64,000 nt of DNA from Acanthochromis polyacanthus (lineage: Eukaryota > Chordata > Actinopteri > Pomacentridae), in NCBI RefSeq assembly GCF_021347895.1, contig NC_067117.1, positions 33,424,067 through 33,488,066 of the forward strand. Reading direction: 5' to 3'. Below the pieces are notes generated by a model that was not told the origin of the DNA, ran no database searches, and saw only the letters and a program-made list of their open reading frames with translations. Of this stretch, positions 1-48,756 are shown one piece after another. Made by a program: the position numbers and the translations under genes. The number at the start of each line of letters is the position of its first letter. Positions within the stretch are counted from its first letter, which is position 1.

Positions 1-1130
1 GACATGTGTCGGATCACACGGGACACGGAGGACGGTTGGCTGGTTTTGGAGGTTGGAGCGATTGCGTCATCTGAACGATTAAATAAGGACACCTCAGAGG
101 TCGGCCCGATGGGTCACAGTGACGGATTTGTGTCTCAATTCTGAGCATGAAGTAGGACATTTTCAGGGCAGAACGTGTTGTTTTTGGAATTGAAAGTGTT
201 TTTTATTAGATGAAAACTTCGTCATCTTGGTAGCTGTCCAACTTTTGACAGATTCATCATTATCATGTATGTGTCAAATTTAAAACCTTTTGATCTAAAC
301 TCTGTCGCACAAATGCAAAAGTTTAAAAACTATAAAAACACAGCCTAAAACTGAGTTTACTATGAAAAAAACTATCAACCAGGCTTGGGGGCAACTGAAG
401 ACTGTTGTTTGTAATTAAACTGCAATTTATTTCTTGATTAATTTCTTAAAATTTAACAATCAGGGAGCCAAAGCTTCTCAGTTAATGTCATAGTAGATAA
501 ACAGGGTATTTTCTGCTTTCTTTCAATGATTATTAGTTTTCATTTAATCAGATCACCATTTGAGCTACAACCCATCTTGGATCAGGCTCTTCAAATTAAA
601 TATAGCATAGTTGAAATGTATTTTTTAGTGGAACTACGTTAGGATTTTTATTCCTCAACTGTGCAGCTGGCACTCATCAAGTCAGCCAATTAGCTTGGAG
701 AGCAAATGAGAGGTTTGTACTGTGTGAGAACAGCAAACACACAAATACATGCCTTGAGCACAAATGAGATTTTTGTTCTCTCAAATTAAATAATTCGTTG
801 AGCGACAACAATTTATCAGCAAAATATAATTTATGTGAAATGTCCTACTGCACTCACAGGACTGAGGCCTTCATATAATTCCACAGTTTGCATAGTGGCA
901 GTTACCATGGCGACTGTGGACGCTGTGATTGGCTGTCGACGACTAGAAAGTTGAGAGTTGCACCCTTCGACAGGTAAAGCAAGGCGAGAGAATGTCCCCC
1001 TTTAACAGCAGAGAGACAGAGGGATGGACTGGACACTCCCCTCCTGCTGCTGGGTGGAGGGTGAGGAGGGGGTGAGGAACAGGGAGGATGGGGGGACAGA
1101 GAAGGACAGATGGATGAATGGAGGGGTTAC
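1..1130. other. atp2b4 intron, no recognised feature
   Basis: This is intron sequence downstream of the splice-site-A exon. I searched the minus strand for the next PMCA exon (expected to begin near KTQDG) and did not find it. The rest is AT-rich unique-looking DNA. Confidence 0.6.
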
Positions 1131-38316
<37,186 letters not shown>

Positions 38317-39261
38317 CTGCAGAAGAAACAGAGACAAGATTTTTAGAAACTGCATCCAGACTGGAAACTGAACATGCAGGAACCAAACATCAGCATCTGT
38401 AGACAGATCAGTTCAGGACTCCCCCTGACTTTTTTTTCCAATTAATTGCATAGAGAATAATTTGGTCAATTAGGGAAGAGATCATCAGTTTGCACTGCTC
38501 CTCGGAGACTCATGATTGTTTGATGTATTTCTGTTCTCACTGAACCATCTGCTGCTGGTGTGTGGACAGAACCATCAATTAAAAAGTTGTCGTTTCTCTT
38601 ATTTATGAATGATCATAACTTGTAATATCAAAAAACAGCATCACCAGCAAATCAGCAAACATCTAAAATGGAGTAGTGATGACAATAATGAAAAAGAAAA
38701 AAGAAGATAGTATTTCATTAGACTGTCAGATGGAAACATCTAAAACACCTCATGTAACCAGTAGACCGTGTAACATCCCTTCTGCAACTCAGAAAATCTA
38801 TAAATCCTGTGTGTTTAGGTGCACAGTGAACTAAACACACTTCCAGTGTATGATGGAGCGTTTGAATTCATCAGACTGTGAAGCTGTGAAAACAACATTA
38901 GGCCACATATTTAATTATAGTGAAATCAAGAAAAGATTAGATCCCATAATCAAGAGTCAGACCAGTGGTGCTGTAAGAACTAATTTAACACAGTGAAGAG
39001 AGACAAAACTGGATTCATAGATGAAGACCCAGAGGTCATGGATAAATGCACTGTAGCTCTGAGAACCAATCAACTTCCAGCAGAGGACCAGAGACCAATG
39101 AGATGGAAGAACACTGAGCCAGTGTGTGAGTGTCAAAGAGAGTTTGTGTGGTGAAACTGTGGCATTCCATGCCGTCACCACACATTATCTAAGTGCACAT
39201 CAAAGGCCACCCTCCATTTTTCACTGATAGGTGATCTGTGACACGCACGCATGCGCACTCA

Positions 39262-39263
<2 letters not shown>
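38317..39263. other. Upstream intron or 5' flank, no recognised feature
   Basis: This lies 5' of the first coding exon. It begins with the splice acceptor and is otherwise unique-looking. No non-coding first exon could be defined. Confidence 0.5.

Positions 39264-39355
<92 letters not shown>
39264..39355. repeat. (CA)n microsatellite
   Basis: About 90 bp of uninterrupted CA. Confidence 0.98.
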
Positions 39356-39359
<4 letters not shown>

Positions 39360-39639
39360 TAGATCAGCACCAGTGATGGTGTAGGGTCAATTGTCCTCTG
39401 GGTGCACGATGGTGGTTTAGGTTTTCCCTGCCACTTGTTTAGGTCAGTGGTTCTCAAAATGAAGTGTTGGGGTCAGATTTACAGCCATTTTGATTGGTTC
39501 AGATGCTGAATATGTTACATTGATAGCTTTAGCTGCCTTGATGTGCAACATTTGGCACCTGGTTAACAGATGAACTATGCACCCCTGCGGTGACACCGTT
39601 TAAGGAATATGAATTTTAGCTTTAGATTTTTAGATTTTA

Positions 39640-40895
39640 GATCTTTAGACATCTGCAGTAAGATGCTGCAGATGTTTTATCAGTCTGTGGTAGCAAGTGT
39701 CCTATTTATGCTGCAGTCTGCTGGGGAGGCAGCATAAAACAGAAGGATGCCAGGCGTCTGAACAAACTGATTAAAAAAGCTGTCTCTGTGGTTGGAATCA
39801 GATTGAACACATTGGAGGATGAGGTGGAGAGACGGGCACTGAGCAAGATGGAGGCCATTCTGACAAACATGGATCATCCACTTCACATCTGCCTCAATGA
39901 ACAACCAAACTTCAGTGGACGGCTCCTATCCCTGTGCTGCAAGACCAAAAGATTTAGGAAATCTTTCTTGCCATCAGCAGTCAGGCTATTCCAGGGGTCG
40001 GCAACCTTTAACACTCAAAGAGCCATTTCGACCCGTTTCCCACAGAAAAGAAAACACCGGGAGCCGCAAAATCCTTTTGGCATTTAAAATGAAGACAACA
40101 CTGCATATATCGCTTTTTTTTTTTTTTTTCACCTCTATGCCCTTGTTAATCAGTCGTCATTAATTAATTAAAAAGCCTCTAATTAGATTCATTTTTTAAA
40201 TTGTGTCCTTCCACTAATATTTATCTTACTTGGTTAATGTCATTTTTGCTCCTGGACCTCATATGTTACGTAATGTTAGCTGGAAATCAATATTTTGCGA
40301 ATGTCTATTTAACTTGTAAAATCTATTTATCTTAAGCTAATAACTTTTCTCCGGTAAGTCGCTGCCCTATTTTCCAAGACGACACTCCTCTGACTCTCTG
40401 ACCTGCTGCCGTGTTCTTGCGAGTAACGTGTATTACCCTATCATGAGTACTTTTGACTCAAAGACAAGACGTGTCTCTCTTGGAATGGAGCTTTAATATA
40501 CAGGCTTGCCATTCTTGAGTACAAAACGATGTGAAACTACAGGTGTTGCTTCTCCATCTCCTCTGCATCAACCTTGCGCTCTCATGCATAGTTATCTCCC
40601 AGCCAGAGGAAAACCCCAGCAGCACATCCGGTGGAGTGACGCGTCAAAATAAGAGCGGTAATTTCACAATAAAACGCTCTATATTAAAATGCATTGAAAC
40701 GCGCCTGAAAGGCAGAACAATTTATTTTCCAAAGTTACAGGGAGCCACAACAGAGGGCTGAAAGAGCCGCATGCGGCTCCGGAGCCGCGGGTTGCCGACC
40801 CCTGGGCTATTCAATTCACAATTAAACAGATAAGAACCCTGATAACTGAATTACCCTTCAGGGATGAATAAAGTAATTCTGATTCTGATTCTGAA
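39640..40895 (+). mobile_element. LINE 3' end (truncated), interrupted by a hAT element
   Basis: From about 39670 the plus strand encodes the C-terminal tail of a LINE reverse-transcriptase ORF: MFYQSVVASVLF, then after a frameshift CWGGSIKQKDARRLNKLIKK, then VGIRLNTLEDEVERRALSKM and SLCCKTKRFRKSFLPSAVRL. After the inserted element at 39992-40804 it resumes with TTACCCTTCAGGGATGAATA and ends in a TTCTGA-type repeat. Such tails mark LINE 3' ends in fish. Confidence 0.82.
39992..40804. mobile_element. Non-autonomous hAT element in LINE remnant
   Basis: Ends are CAGGGGTCGGCAACCTTTAA at the left and GGGTTGCCGACCCCTG at the right. A perfect 8-bp duplication GGCTATTC lies at 39984-39991 and 40805-40812. 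No transposase was recognised in the 813 bp. Confidence 0.92.
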
Positions 40896-41119
40896 TTACG
40901 CTTCCAGGGGGAGGGGGGAGGTACAGTCAAATCTGAACCCAGACATGACACATACACTCTGCTCAGTCTGAACTGAGATTTTACATTTACAGTGCAGCAA
41001 CACTCAAATCTAAAAGACAAAAATTTCAGGTTGTGTCTCATCATATAAATGTTTTCTTCAGTGTCACCTGTAATGTTCTACTACCTGGTATCTCCAAGAA
41101 CATTAATCCTTACTTAAAC

Positions 41120-41480
41120 TGCTTCAATATTCAGCAGCAGGTGCATTGATGAAGATCAGAAAGACAGCATCACATTGCACCAGCTTGAAAGTCTCTGCAC
41201 TGGATACCTGTCTACTTTACTATTGATTTTATGAACCCTTTGGTTTTATAAAGCTCTTAATGGTCTCAGTCCTTCCTGTTTACCAAATGAATCCTCTAGA
41301 ACCCTCAGGGCTGCTGTAGCAGCCTTCTAATTAAACCAAAAGTCAGAACAAAAACCCACTCCGAGGCACTCTTCTAGTTTTATGGTTAGTCTGGTGATAT
41401 TTTAAAAAGTAATCTCAGGACTTTCCTTTTTAGTTTGACTTTTGATTTCATTTAATTATTACAATTTTGATTTTTCCATT
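41120..41480 (+). mobile_element. LINE ORF2 remnant (degraded)
   Basis: Fragments such as FYKALNGLSPSCLPNESSRT, RAAVAAF and SEQKPTPRHSSSFM follow the order of a common fish LINE ORF2 tail (YKALNGLAPSYL, then RTLRS, then RTKTHGEAAFS). Stops interrupt it. The hAT MITE at 41490-41891 lies at its downstream end. Confidence 0.65.
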
Positions 41481-41489
41481 TATAGATTT

Positions 41490-41891
41490 TAGGGCTGCGA
41501 CTAACGATGCGTCGACGAATCGTCTGAGCACGATACGTCATCAAAAGCGGAAGTGAATGCGCAATGCAACAGAAATCAGCGTCCGACCAGAGCGCGGAAC
41601 ACGGACGGACATCGGCGCTGCATCGTGCGTATATTATGTATGCACGATGCAGCGCGGATGTCCGAGTTTCGAAACAGCAGTATAGTACACGCTGACATGC
41701 GCGCTTATGATAGAAAGCGGATGTCCGCGCTGCATCATGTGTACATAATATATGCACGATGCAGCGCCGATGTCCGTCCGTGTTCTGCGCTCCGGTCAGA
41801 CGCTGATTCTGTTGCATTGCGCGTTCACTTCCGCTTTTGATGACGTATCGTGCTCAGACAATTCGTCGACACGTCGTTAGTTGCAGCCCTA
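41490..41891. mobile_element. Palindromic hAT MITE
   Basis: Termini are TAGGGCTGCGACTAACGATG at the left and CGTCGTTAGTTGCAGCCCTA at the right. Target duplication ATAGATTT is perfect (41482-41489 and 41892-41899). The arms are complementary for more than 140 bp, including GAAGTGAATGCGCAATGCAA and ACGGACGGACATCGGCGCTG, so the 402-bp element is close to one large hairpin. Confidence 0.92.
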
Positions 41892-42290
41892 ATAGATTTC
41901 ACTATGTATGTTAACCTATCTTATCTATTTTGTCTTTAATCACTTCTATGTTATGACTGTATTACTTTGTTTTTCTGAATTTTGATCCATGCTGCCTCAG
42001 GTGTTTCCTTGGCTGTACTGACTTATGACAGAGTTTCCTTAGTCACTTTGCATCCTGCATTTATAACATAATTATGGGACAGTGAGGTAGGGGCGGATAT
42101 AAAGTTGGGCTGGGGAAAAATCAATTTAATCGATTTTTTGAATTTGTTGCTAAAAAAGATTTTTATTTTGCAAACTCGAGTTTTTCCCCCGCAGTTTTCC
42201 GGCATCTTTCGCTTTCCGTCCGCCCATTCCTCATGGGCTTCCGTAGCGCGGTGTGACACAGCCCCCTTCCCCGCGGCAGCGGCAACATGT

Positions 42291-43196
42291 AACAGAGAAC
42301 TCATTCAAAAGAAAGGCACAGCTAACTCAATCATTTGGAACTGGTTCGGTTTTGATGCTTCAGACGAACAACAGACAAAGCCTCGCTGCAAAGTATTTTT
42401 AAAACTTCAGTGTACCGCCGGCGGTACACTTACTAATTTGCATAGGAATTTCAAGAATGTCCGAAGGCTCCAAACGCAATTATACAAACACTATACACCG
42501 ATGGAAAACTTAGATTCTCATGAATCCGCCGGTATAAACCACTTTCAGATGTGATTACCACAGCGGGTAATATAAACACATTTGTCCAACAAACAACGAA
42601 TATCAATCCATCCGTTCTCTATACACGGCTTCAACACACACAGCGCGACTCACATTTCCGGGTTCATTATTACACACAGATGAAAATATTCCACAAAAAA
42701 CAGCCATAATCCAACCTTTTACATCCAGACGACACAAGCCAGTAAATTATTTTGTCCAAAACATGTCCTGAAGTCGGTATATAATCCACGAATCGGTCGT
42801 TTTCAAGGAAATGCACCTCACGATGCGCGTCCAATATTCCCTGTATTTCTCATCATATTTTTTATTTACAAATAGATTATTAGCGATTTTTTGTACTGAA
42901 AATGGCTGGAATCGACTGCAGCTGTTGAAAGTGTTAGATGCAAGGTACGTTGTACCCAGTCGCAAGTATTTCGCCGATGTGGCGCTGCCTCACCTGTACA
43001 ATACCACTCGGCAAAAGATCCGCAACGAGCTGGAGGAGGTGGCCGGACAATGCAGCCGTACATGAGTCTCACAGCGCAACGACAGCTGGACCATGCACAG
43101 CATCTGCCTCCAGACAGCATATTTCCCCGATTACCACACCGGTGAAATAATTGCCCACGGATTAAAAGATGCTCTCAGTTCCTGGGGAAATTGTTG
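42291..43196 (+). pseudogene. ZBED-type hAT transposase remnant
   Basis: The N-terminal part KKGTANSIIWNWFGFDASDE followed by CKVFLKLQCTAGGTLTNLHR is a degraded BED zinc finger; the second Cys of the expected CxxC pair is missing. After the foreign repeat the frame resumes with LLKVLDARYVVPSRKYFADV and ALPHLYNTTRQKIRNELEEV. In a shifted frame it continues DSWTMHSICLQTAYFPDYHT, then GEIIAHGLKDALSSWGNC and a stop. The catalytic C-terminus is missing. Confidence 0.85.
42486..42916 (+). repeat. Dispersed repeat inside the hAT transposase
   Basis: It matches 33340-33773 from ACACTATACACCGATGG to AAAATGGCTGGAAT.GACTG with few differences. It replaces the middle of the transposase. I could not define terminal repeats or a target duplication. 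Confidence 0.85.
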
Positions 43197-43579
43197 AATT
43201 ACAGAGCCTCATTAACTTGCGTCATTAACTTGTTCATTAAATTGTTTACATGCGTTTTTTTATTCTGAGGACAATTACAGCAATAAAGTTACTTTTGACA
43301 GTATATCTGATGTCTGCAGTAATTTTTAAGTGCATTGAAAGAAAAAATCGAAAATCGAATCGAAACTCGAATTTTTCTTTAAAAAATCTGAGATTTTTTT
43401 TTAGACCAAATCGCCCAGCCCTAATATAAGGTATTGTTTTTCTTACATTTTTAATCCCTTTGTTTTGCAGAGCACAAACATAGTTCATTTGAATTCCTTC
43501 AGCTGCTGTTTACTGAAGCTCAAACTGTAACCTGGATGACTGACAATCAACACAGACACATTTCATTTGTATGATAAGT

Positions 43580-43935
43580 CCATCCAACCATTATTTATAC
43601 ACCTCTTAATCCTCATTAGGGTCGTGGCGGGCTGGAGTCTATCCCAGCTGACTCAGGTTGAAGCCATGGGACACCCTGGACAGGTCACCAGTTTATCACA
43701 GGGATATATATGGAGACAAAAAAAATCATACTTGTATTCACACCTGTGGACAATTTAGAATTAACAAATAACCTCAGCCTGTTTTTGGACTGTGGGAGGA
43801 AGCCGGAGCACCTGGAGAAAATCTATGCATGGAGAGGGAGAACGTGCAAACTCCATGCAGAAAGATCCCAGGAAGGATGGGAAATGAACCTTGGACCTTC
43901 TCGCTGCAAGGCGAAAGTGCTAACCACCAAGCCCT
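43580..43935 (+). repeat. Dispersed teleost repeat (CCATCC...TCTATCCCAGCTGACT family), copy 1
   Basis: It contains ATCCTCATTAGGGTCGTGG, GGAGTCTATCCCAGCTGACT, GGACACCCTGGACAGGTCAC, GGACTGTGGGAGGAAGCCGG and GTGCTAACCACCAAGCCC. This consensus is very common in fish genomes. The class was not determined. Confidence 0.8.
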
Positions 43936-44200
43936 GTATGAAAAATGTTGTACAAAAACAAAGTCTGATTCAAATGGCTTATTTCAAACTCTCCATGATA
44001 CAAATTTGTGCAGTCTGAAACGAACATGAGGGACACTGCGGTGTTTCTCTCTGTTCTGCATTCATATTTCAGAAATTTCTTGAAATGATCCCATACTGTT
44101 AATTAACATGGAGAATCACAGGACTCAGATCAGCTAAGAACATGTCTGAACTACTGAATGGCTTCAGAGACATTCGAAAAAAAAGACCTGAAACAGACCA

Positions 44201-45319
44201 GGGGCCTCATTTATAAAGCTTGCGTACGCACAAAACAGGGCTAGAAAGTGGCGTACGCCACTTTCTACGCAAAGGTTGTGATTTATAAAAACAAACTTGG
44301 CGTGAGAATGTGCGCACCGGTGCGCCAACCTTGATTCTTGATGCTTGCTTACGCACAAAACAGGGCGTAAATCACAACCTTTGCGTAGAAAGTGGCATAC
44401 GCTGTGTACGTTGTGATTTCTAAAACAAACTTGGCGTGAGAATGTGCGCACCAGTGCGCCAACTTTGATGCTTGCTTAAGCACATTTTGGAGACAGAGGG
44501 AACGGCAGTGCCGGAGGGTGAAGTGGTGAATTGAAACCAGACTGATCTCAAACCTTTATTGTTATCACATATTAGACTTGTAGAGCTGGATAATCACAAA
44601 CCCTCATTGTTGTAGATGTTCATATAGCGCGCCATTCGGCCTACGACCGTATTTGCAGAACTATGTTCATATATCAACAGGGGAGGATTGAACGTTATTT
44701 CATTCGGTCGTTTGACCGAAGGGCCGGTCCACATCTGGGGCCGGTGCGGTGATCTTTATTAAATAATTTTGTTTATTTATCCATATGCGGCCGAATGGGA
44801 TGAGCGTCCAACCATTAATCAGCCCTGTACAGGCACGCAGGCACACATGCGTCACACCACAACCCCCGAGTGAAAATGAATTTGTCTATGTGAACCGAAA
44901 AATGTACATTCAATCAGTTTACTAATTATTTGTACATCGGACATGATCATAACAAATTTAGTGGCAGGGTGGCCTGGGTCAACACATGATTCATTCATCC
45001 TGACGCACAGCAGTGAAAAGACTGCAGGCCGGCGCTGCGTGAAATGCCGTGGATCAGCAGCTTATTTATATACAGGTACATTCATGAGTTACTTTGCATT
45101 GACCATTCATGGTAAAATGTGGGTGTGTTGTGGGCGGAATGTGAGGTGGATCCGCCTGTGCAATCTTCCAGCTGGTGTCTGATTTATCAAGAAATTGCAT
45201 GCAGCTGTGCTTACGCACAGTTTTATAAATCAGAGGCGAAAGGCATACGCCCATATCGTATTTTCGGCGTACGCAAACTTTAGTATGGATCCTACACAAT
45301 GTTTTATAAATGAGGTCCC
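44201..45319 (+). mobile_element. PIF-Harbinger-type element, internally deleted
   Basis: Left end GGGGCCTCATTTATAAAGC and right end TTTATAAATGAGGTCCC are inverted. The left 280 bp contains two copies of a GGCGTGAGAATGTGCGCACC block. A transposase scrap lies at 44943-45080. The target duplication could not be settled. Confidence 0.78.
44943..45080 (+). pseudogene. Harbinger transposase (DDE nuclease) fragment
   Basis: The frame reads IITNLVAGWPGSTHDSFILT followed by HSS. The motif WPGSxHDSxI carries the second catalytic Asp of HARBI1-like nucleases. Only about 30 recognisable residues remain. Confidence 0.78.
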
Positions 45320-48300
45320 AGGACAGCAGCCATCTCTCTCATTTTAGTAATTATCTAATCAGGAGTTGCATTTTTACAATAAGATAACAGAGAAATTAAA
45401 TTAACTGCCTGTTTGTTGTACTTTATTACACATATTACACAATAGTTGCTGATGTCATTGTGATGAAATGTTAATTATAGATAATGAGATTACTTAATAA
45501 TACAGGCACCGAGAAGACTATTCCATTAGAGCAAACCAAATAGGTACATAATTCTACATTATTCATATTTACATTAACGAAACAGGAGTTGTTAGCATGC
45601 TCTGTTTCTTTTGATATTTTTAATGTATGTGATGTGTTTCAATATTGCAGGGAAGTTTTAGGATTATCATAGCATGCTGTTTGATGTGTTATTTGTGGCT
45701 ATGATGAAAGAATGCTTGCGATCAAATCAAGTCAAGTCACTGGTACTCATGCAATACATTTAAAGCATAAACTTAAGCTCAAGTCTTGACCAGCAGCAAA
45801 ATAAGACAGCTGTTATTAATGAATTTAACAAGTTTCAATACTAACCAAGATCCTATTGTGTTTTTTATGACGAAAATTTACCTAAATATGTTTAATATTA
45901 AGGATTAAAACCCTATATCAATTATATATAATGCAACTCTACCTGATTCTAATAAATATTACAGCTAAGAATAGTGCTGTACTGTTCACAAACTATGGGA
46001 ATAGTAGAAGAACAATTGTGAAAGAAAATAACTACTCTATCCAGAGACTCTGGGTGGAGCTTCACAAACAGAACACACACATCTAGTGTTTGTTAACACA
46101 CTACCACACCCAAGTCAGTCCAAAGGTGAGCATTCCTGTCTTTAGACCTTAATGACGCACCTGCTCCTCTCACACACAAGTTTTCTTGGCTGCAAATTGA
46201 CTAAGTGTGTATGTGGGTGTTCTGCTAAACGAGCTAATAGAACGCGCACACACACAGAGACACACTACAGGTCGACATACTGCCTGACAGAAGAACAAAC
46301 ACTAAGTGAACTGACTTCAGTGCTCAGTGGTGAGTTTAGCTTTGATTGACACCAAGTTACATCCTCCTTAAATGCACTATAAAAGACTGAACAATTACCA
46401 TGCGATGACTCAGTCATAATGAAAAGCTGCTGAGTTATTACCCCTTTGTGCAGAACTTGTATAGGCTAGTTTTGTATGGATTTTAGCAGCAACAGACAGG
46501 CTGAACTATTGAGCTGTAAACAGTGCTGCTGTACGTTCTGACACTGATGTGGCTGAACTGATCGAAGTGATGTCCCATCAGTAAAGTCCTTTGTGATTTC
46601 CATGTTTCGTATATGAGAGAGAGAGAAAAGAAAAATGATTTGCAAAGACACAAGTCAATACAGACAGAGATAAGTTCTGATAGATGATCATCTCACACCG
46701 GAGATGCTGCATTTGTTTTTTATGGTTTCATTTTGACCATTTTCACTTTTAATCCTGAATCATGTTGTCTGCTGCTGGAGGGAGACTCAACCAAGCCAAT
46801 TAGAGCCTCCATGGAAAGGACTAGTTGATGGTGATGTTATCGAGCTGTGTTAGAGTTTCTGTAAGAAATTCAGCCAACATGTTTATCAGGACATGACAGG
46901 AGCAGACGTCCACTTGTTCTTGTCAAAAAGCAAATACTCTTTATATTATTGATAACGGAGTGACATATGAATTGGAAGTATAAATTACAGAAGCACAATG
47001 TTGACACTCAGCAGACAAATGAGTCGAACAGAATAGGTAGAGCAGGATGATGATGGAAAATTCTCTGCACTGTTGACTGTGACCACAACTGCAAACAAGC
47101 AGCTCAGACTGAGTCTCTGCATGAAAACTGGCTTTCCCGTGACAAATTGCAGGTCTGATCGAACCGCCTCTGGTTTCTCCCGCACATGTTTATATATCAC
47201 ACACATGCACCACACAAACAACATTCTCACACAGACACTATCGATTATGAAATGTTTCCACCAAATACGGCTGCATGACATTGGACAAAAAATATGTTTT
47301 ATAATATATAACAAAAGGAAAAAGCTGTTTGGAACTTTTCTCATATAGTGAAACACTGGTAAAGGGATCTGGAATAGTTTGGTGTTCTGGATGTCATTCA
47401 GATCTGTCTTTGTGCTGCTCATTTAAATGGTCAAACTTAATAATTGTGTTGCCTCCTGACAGAGAACCTACCGTTATATCTTTTTTGCAACCTAATCTTC
47501 ATTTCCAGTGTTTCTGTCCTTTCCTTCATCTGAGGGGCCTGCACGTCAACAAACTATATCTTTTAAATTTAAAAAAAAAATCTGAGTATCCAAGAAGCTT
47601 TAAATCAGAGTAAATGGTCTTCTGCTAGAGAGACTGCTTTTGTAAATTAGTCATGGCAAATGTCAACAGTGAGTTTTCTTTTTGGCACAAAGGGAAAAAA
47701 AAACAACTGGAAGGACGTAGTATTAGCGACAGTTAGATAAAACTAATACCACGCCTCTACACTATATACTCCATCACGAAAGGTTATAATATTCAGCTTT
47801 TGGTCATTTTTGAGGCTGCAGTTTGTGGTGCTTCTCAACTGTATTACAAACTTGCTTTCTTGATTTCTATCAATAATTAACACAGAGATTCATTGCTTAA
47901 ACCTGGCTAATAATAGTTTAGAAAGAACACACAAGACATATTTGAATATGACGAATCGATAATCCAATCTACAACACGGAACACAAATGAACAGAGGCAA
48001 AACTAGAATTTAACTTTGAAATTTAACTGAAATGAAGCTACACTGGAGACTGAGTTTAACTGTGTGTCAAAGAGAACAGAAATAAATTCATGACACACTG
48101 GAGTGATCTGTAGATGACAGACAGGACATGATGTCAGGATTCAGCTATCTATCTACAGCTGGAGCATCTATGAGGCCCAAGACAACCAGAGCTACAGTGT
48201 GGGAGACACAGTGGGTCTGTTCTTTGTCCGTCTTATCAGTTAGTTACTGACTCCAGATTAAAATAGGCTGCAGTCGCCATGTTGCCAGCCACTCAGCTTA

Positions 48301-48332
48301 TACATGTGTGTGTTTGAGATATGATAAGCCAG

Positions 48333-48346
<14 letters not shown>
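45320..48346. other. No recognised gene or element
   Basis: About 3 kb of AT-rich DNA. Several short open frames lack any recognisable domain. Confidence 0.5.

Positions 48347-48400
<54 letters not shown>
48347..48400. repeat. (TG)n tract left of the TG-embedded element
   Basis: Uninterrupted TG, preceded by a short (TC)n run. Confidence 0.97.
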
Positions 48401-48405
<5 letters not shown>

Positions 48406-48670
48406 GTTTCTGCTATTCCGGTGGGGACTTTGACCTGACTATTTGCTATAAAGGTGGGGACTTGTCTTACGGTGGGGACCTAAAATGAGGTCCCCACGGG
48501 TGGCAACACCGTTTTCTTGGCCATGTTGTTGTTAATAAAAATGTAAAAGTGCAAAAACATTTGTTTAGGGTTAGGCATTGATTTGGTGATGGTTAAGGTT
48601 AGGGTTAGGGTAAGGGTTAGGAGTTAGATATGAATGGGAGTCAATGGTAAGTCCCCACCGGTATAGAAAA

Positions 48671-48676
<6 letters not shown>
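48401..48676. mobile_element. TG-embedded element, copy 1
   Basis: About 276 bp sits between two (TG)n tracts. The left part holds CTAT.CCGGTGGGGAC and the right part GTCCCCACCGGTATAG in inverse orientation. GTGGGGAC recurs twice more and GTCCCCAC once. A GGTTAGGGTTAGGGTAAGGG tract resembles telomere repeat. It is nearly identical to 54389-54666. Confidence 0.82.

Positions 48677-48754
<78 letters not shown>
48677..48754. repeat. (TG)n tract right of the TG-embedded element
   Basis: About 78 bp of uninterrupted TG. Confidence 0.97.

Positions 48755-48756
<2 letters not shown>

Larger units (their letters stand above)
42105..43423 (+). mobile_element. hAT (ZBED-type) transposon, internally deleted
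   Basis: The left end TTGGGCTGGGGAAAAATCAA and the right end AAATCGCCCAGCCCTA are inverted. The target duplication is ATATAAAG at 42097-42104 against ATATAAGG at 43424-43431, with one mismatch. It keeps both ends of the transposase but the middle is replaced by a dispersed repeat at 42486-42916. Confidence 0.88.

Noticed and set aside
542..600. Minus-strand CCAAGATGG resembling the start of the next PMCA exon
   Set aside because: The surrounding frame does not continue into PMCA sequence and lacks a proper acceptor.
40531..40761. 76-codon frame with a signal-peptide-like start
   Set aside because: It starts with GTG, lies wholly inside a non-autonomous hAT element and has no recognisable mature domain.
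43870..43935. tRNA-like or SINE promoter region
   Set aside because: The GCTAACCACCAAGCCC stretch is part of a common dispersed repeat, and no A-box/B-box pair with tRNA folding is evident.
48593..48625. Telomere-like TTAGGG repeats
   Set aside because: Only about three irregular units are present and they are part of the repeated TG-embedded element, so this is not a telomere or a fusion point.
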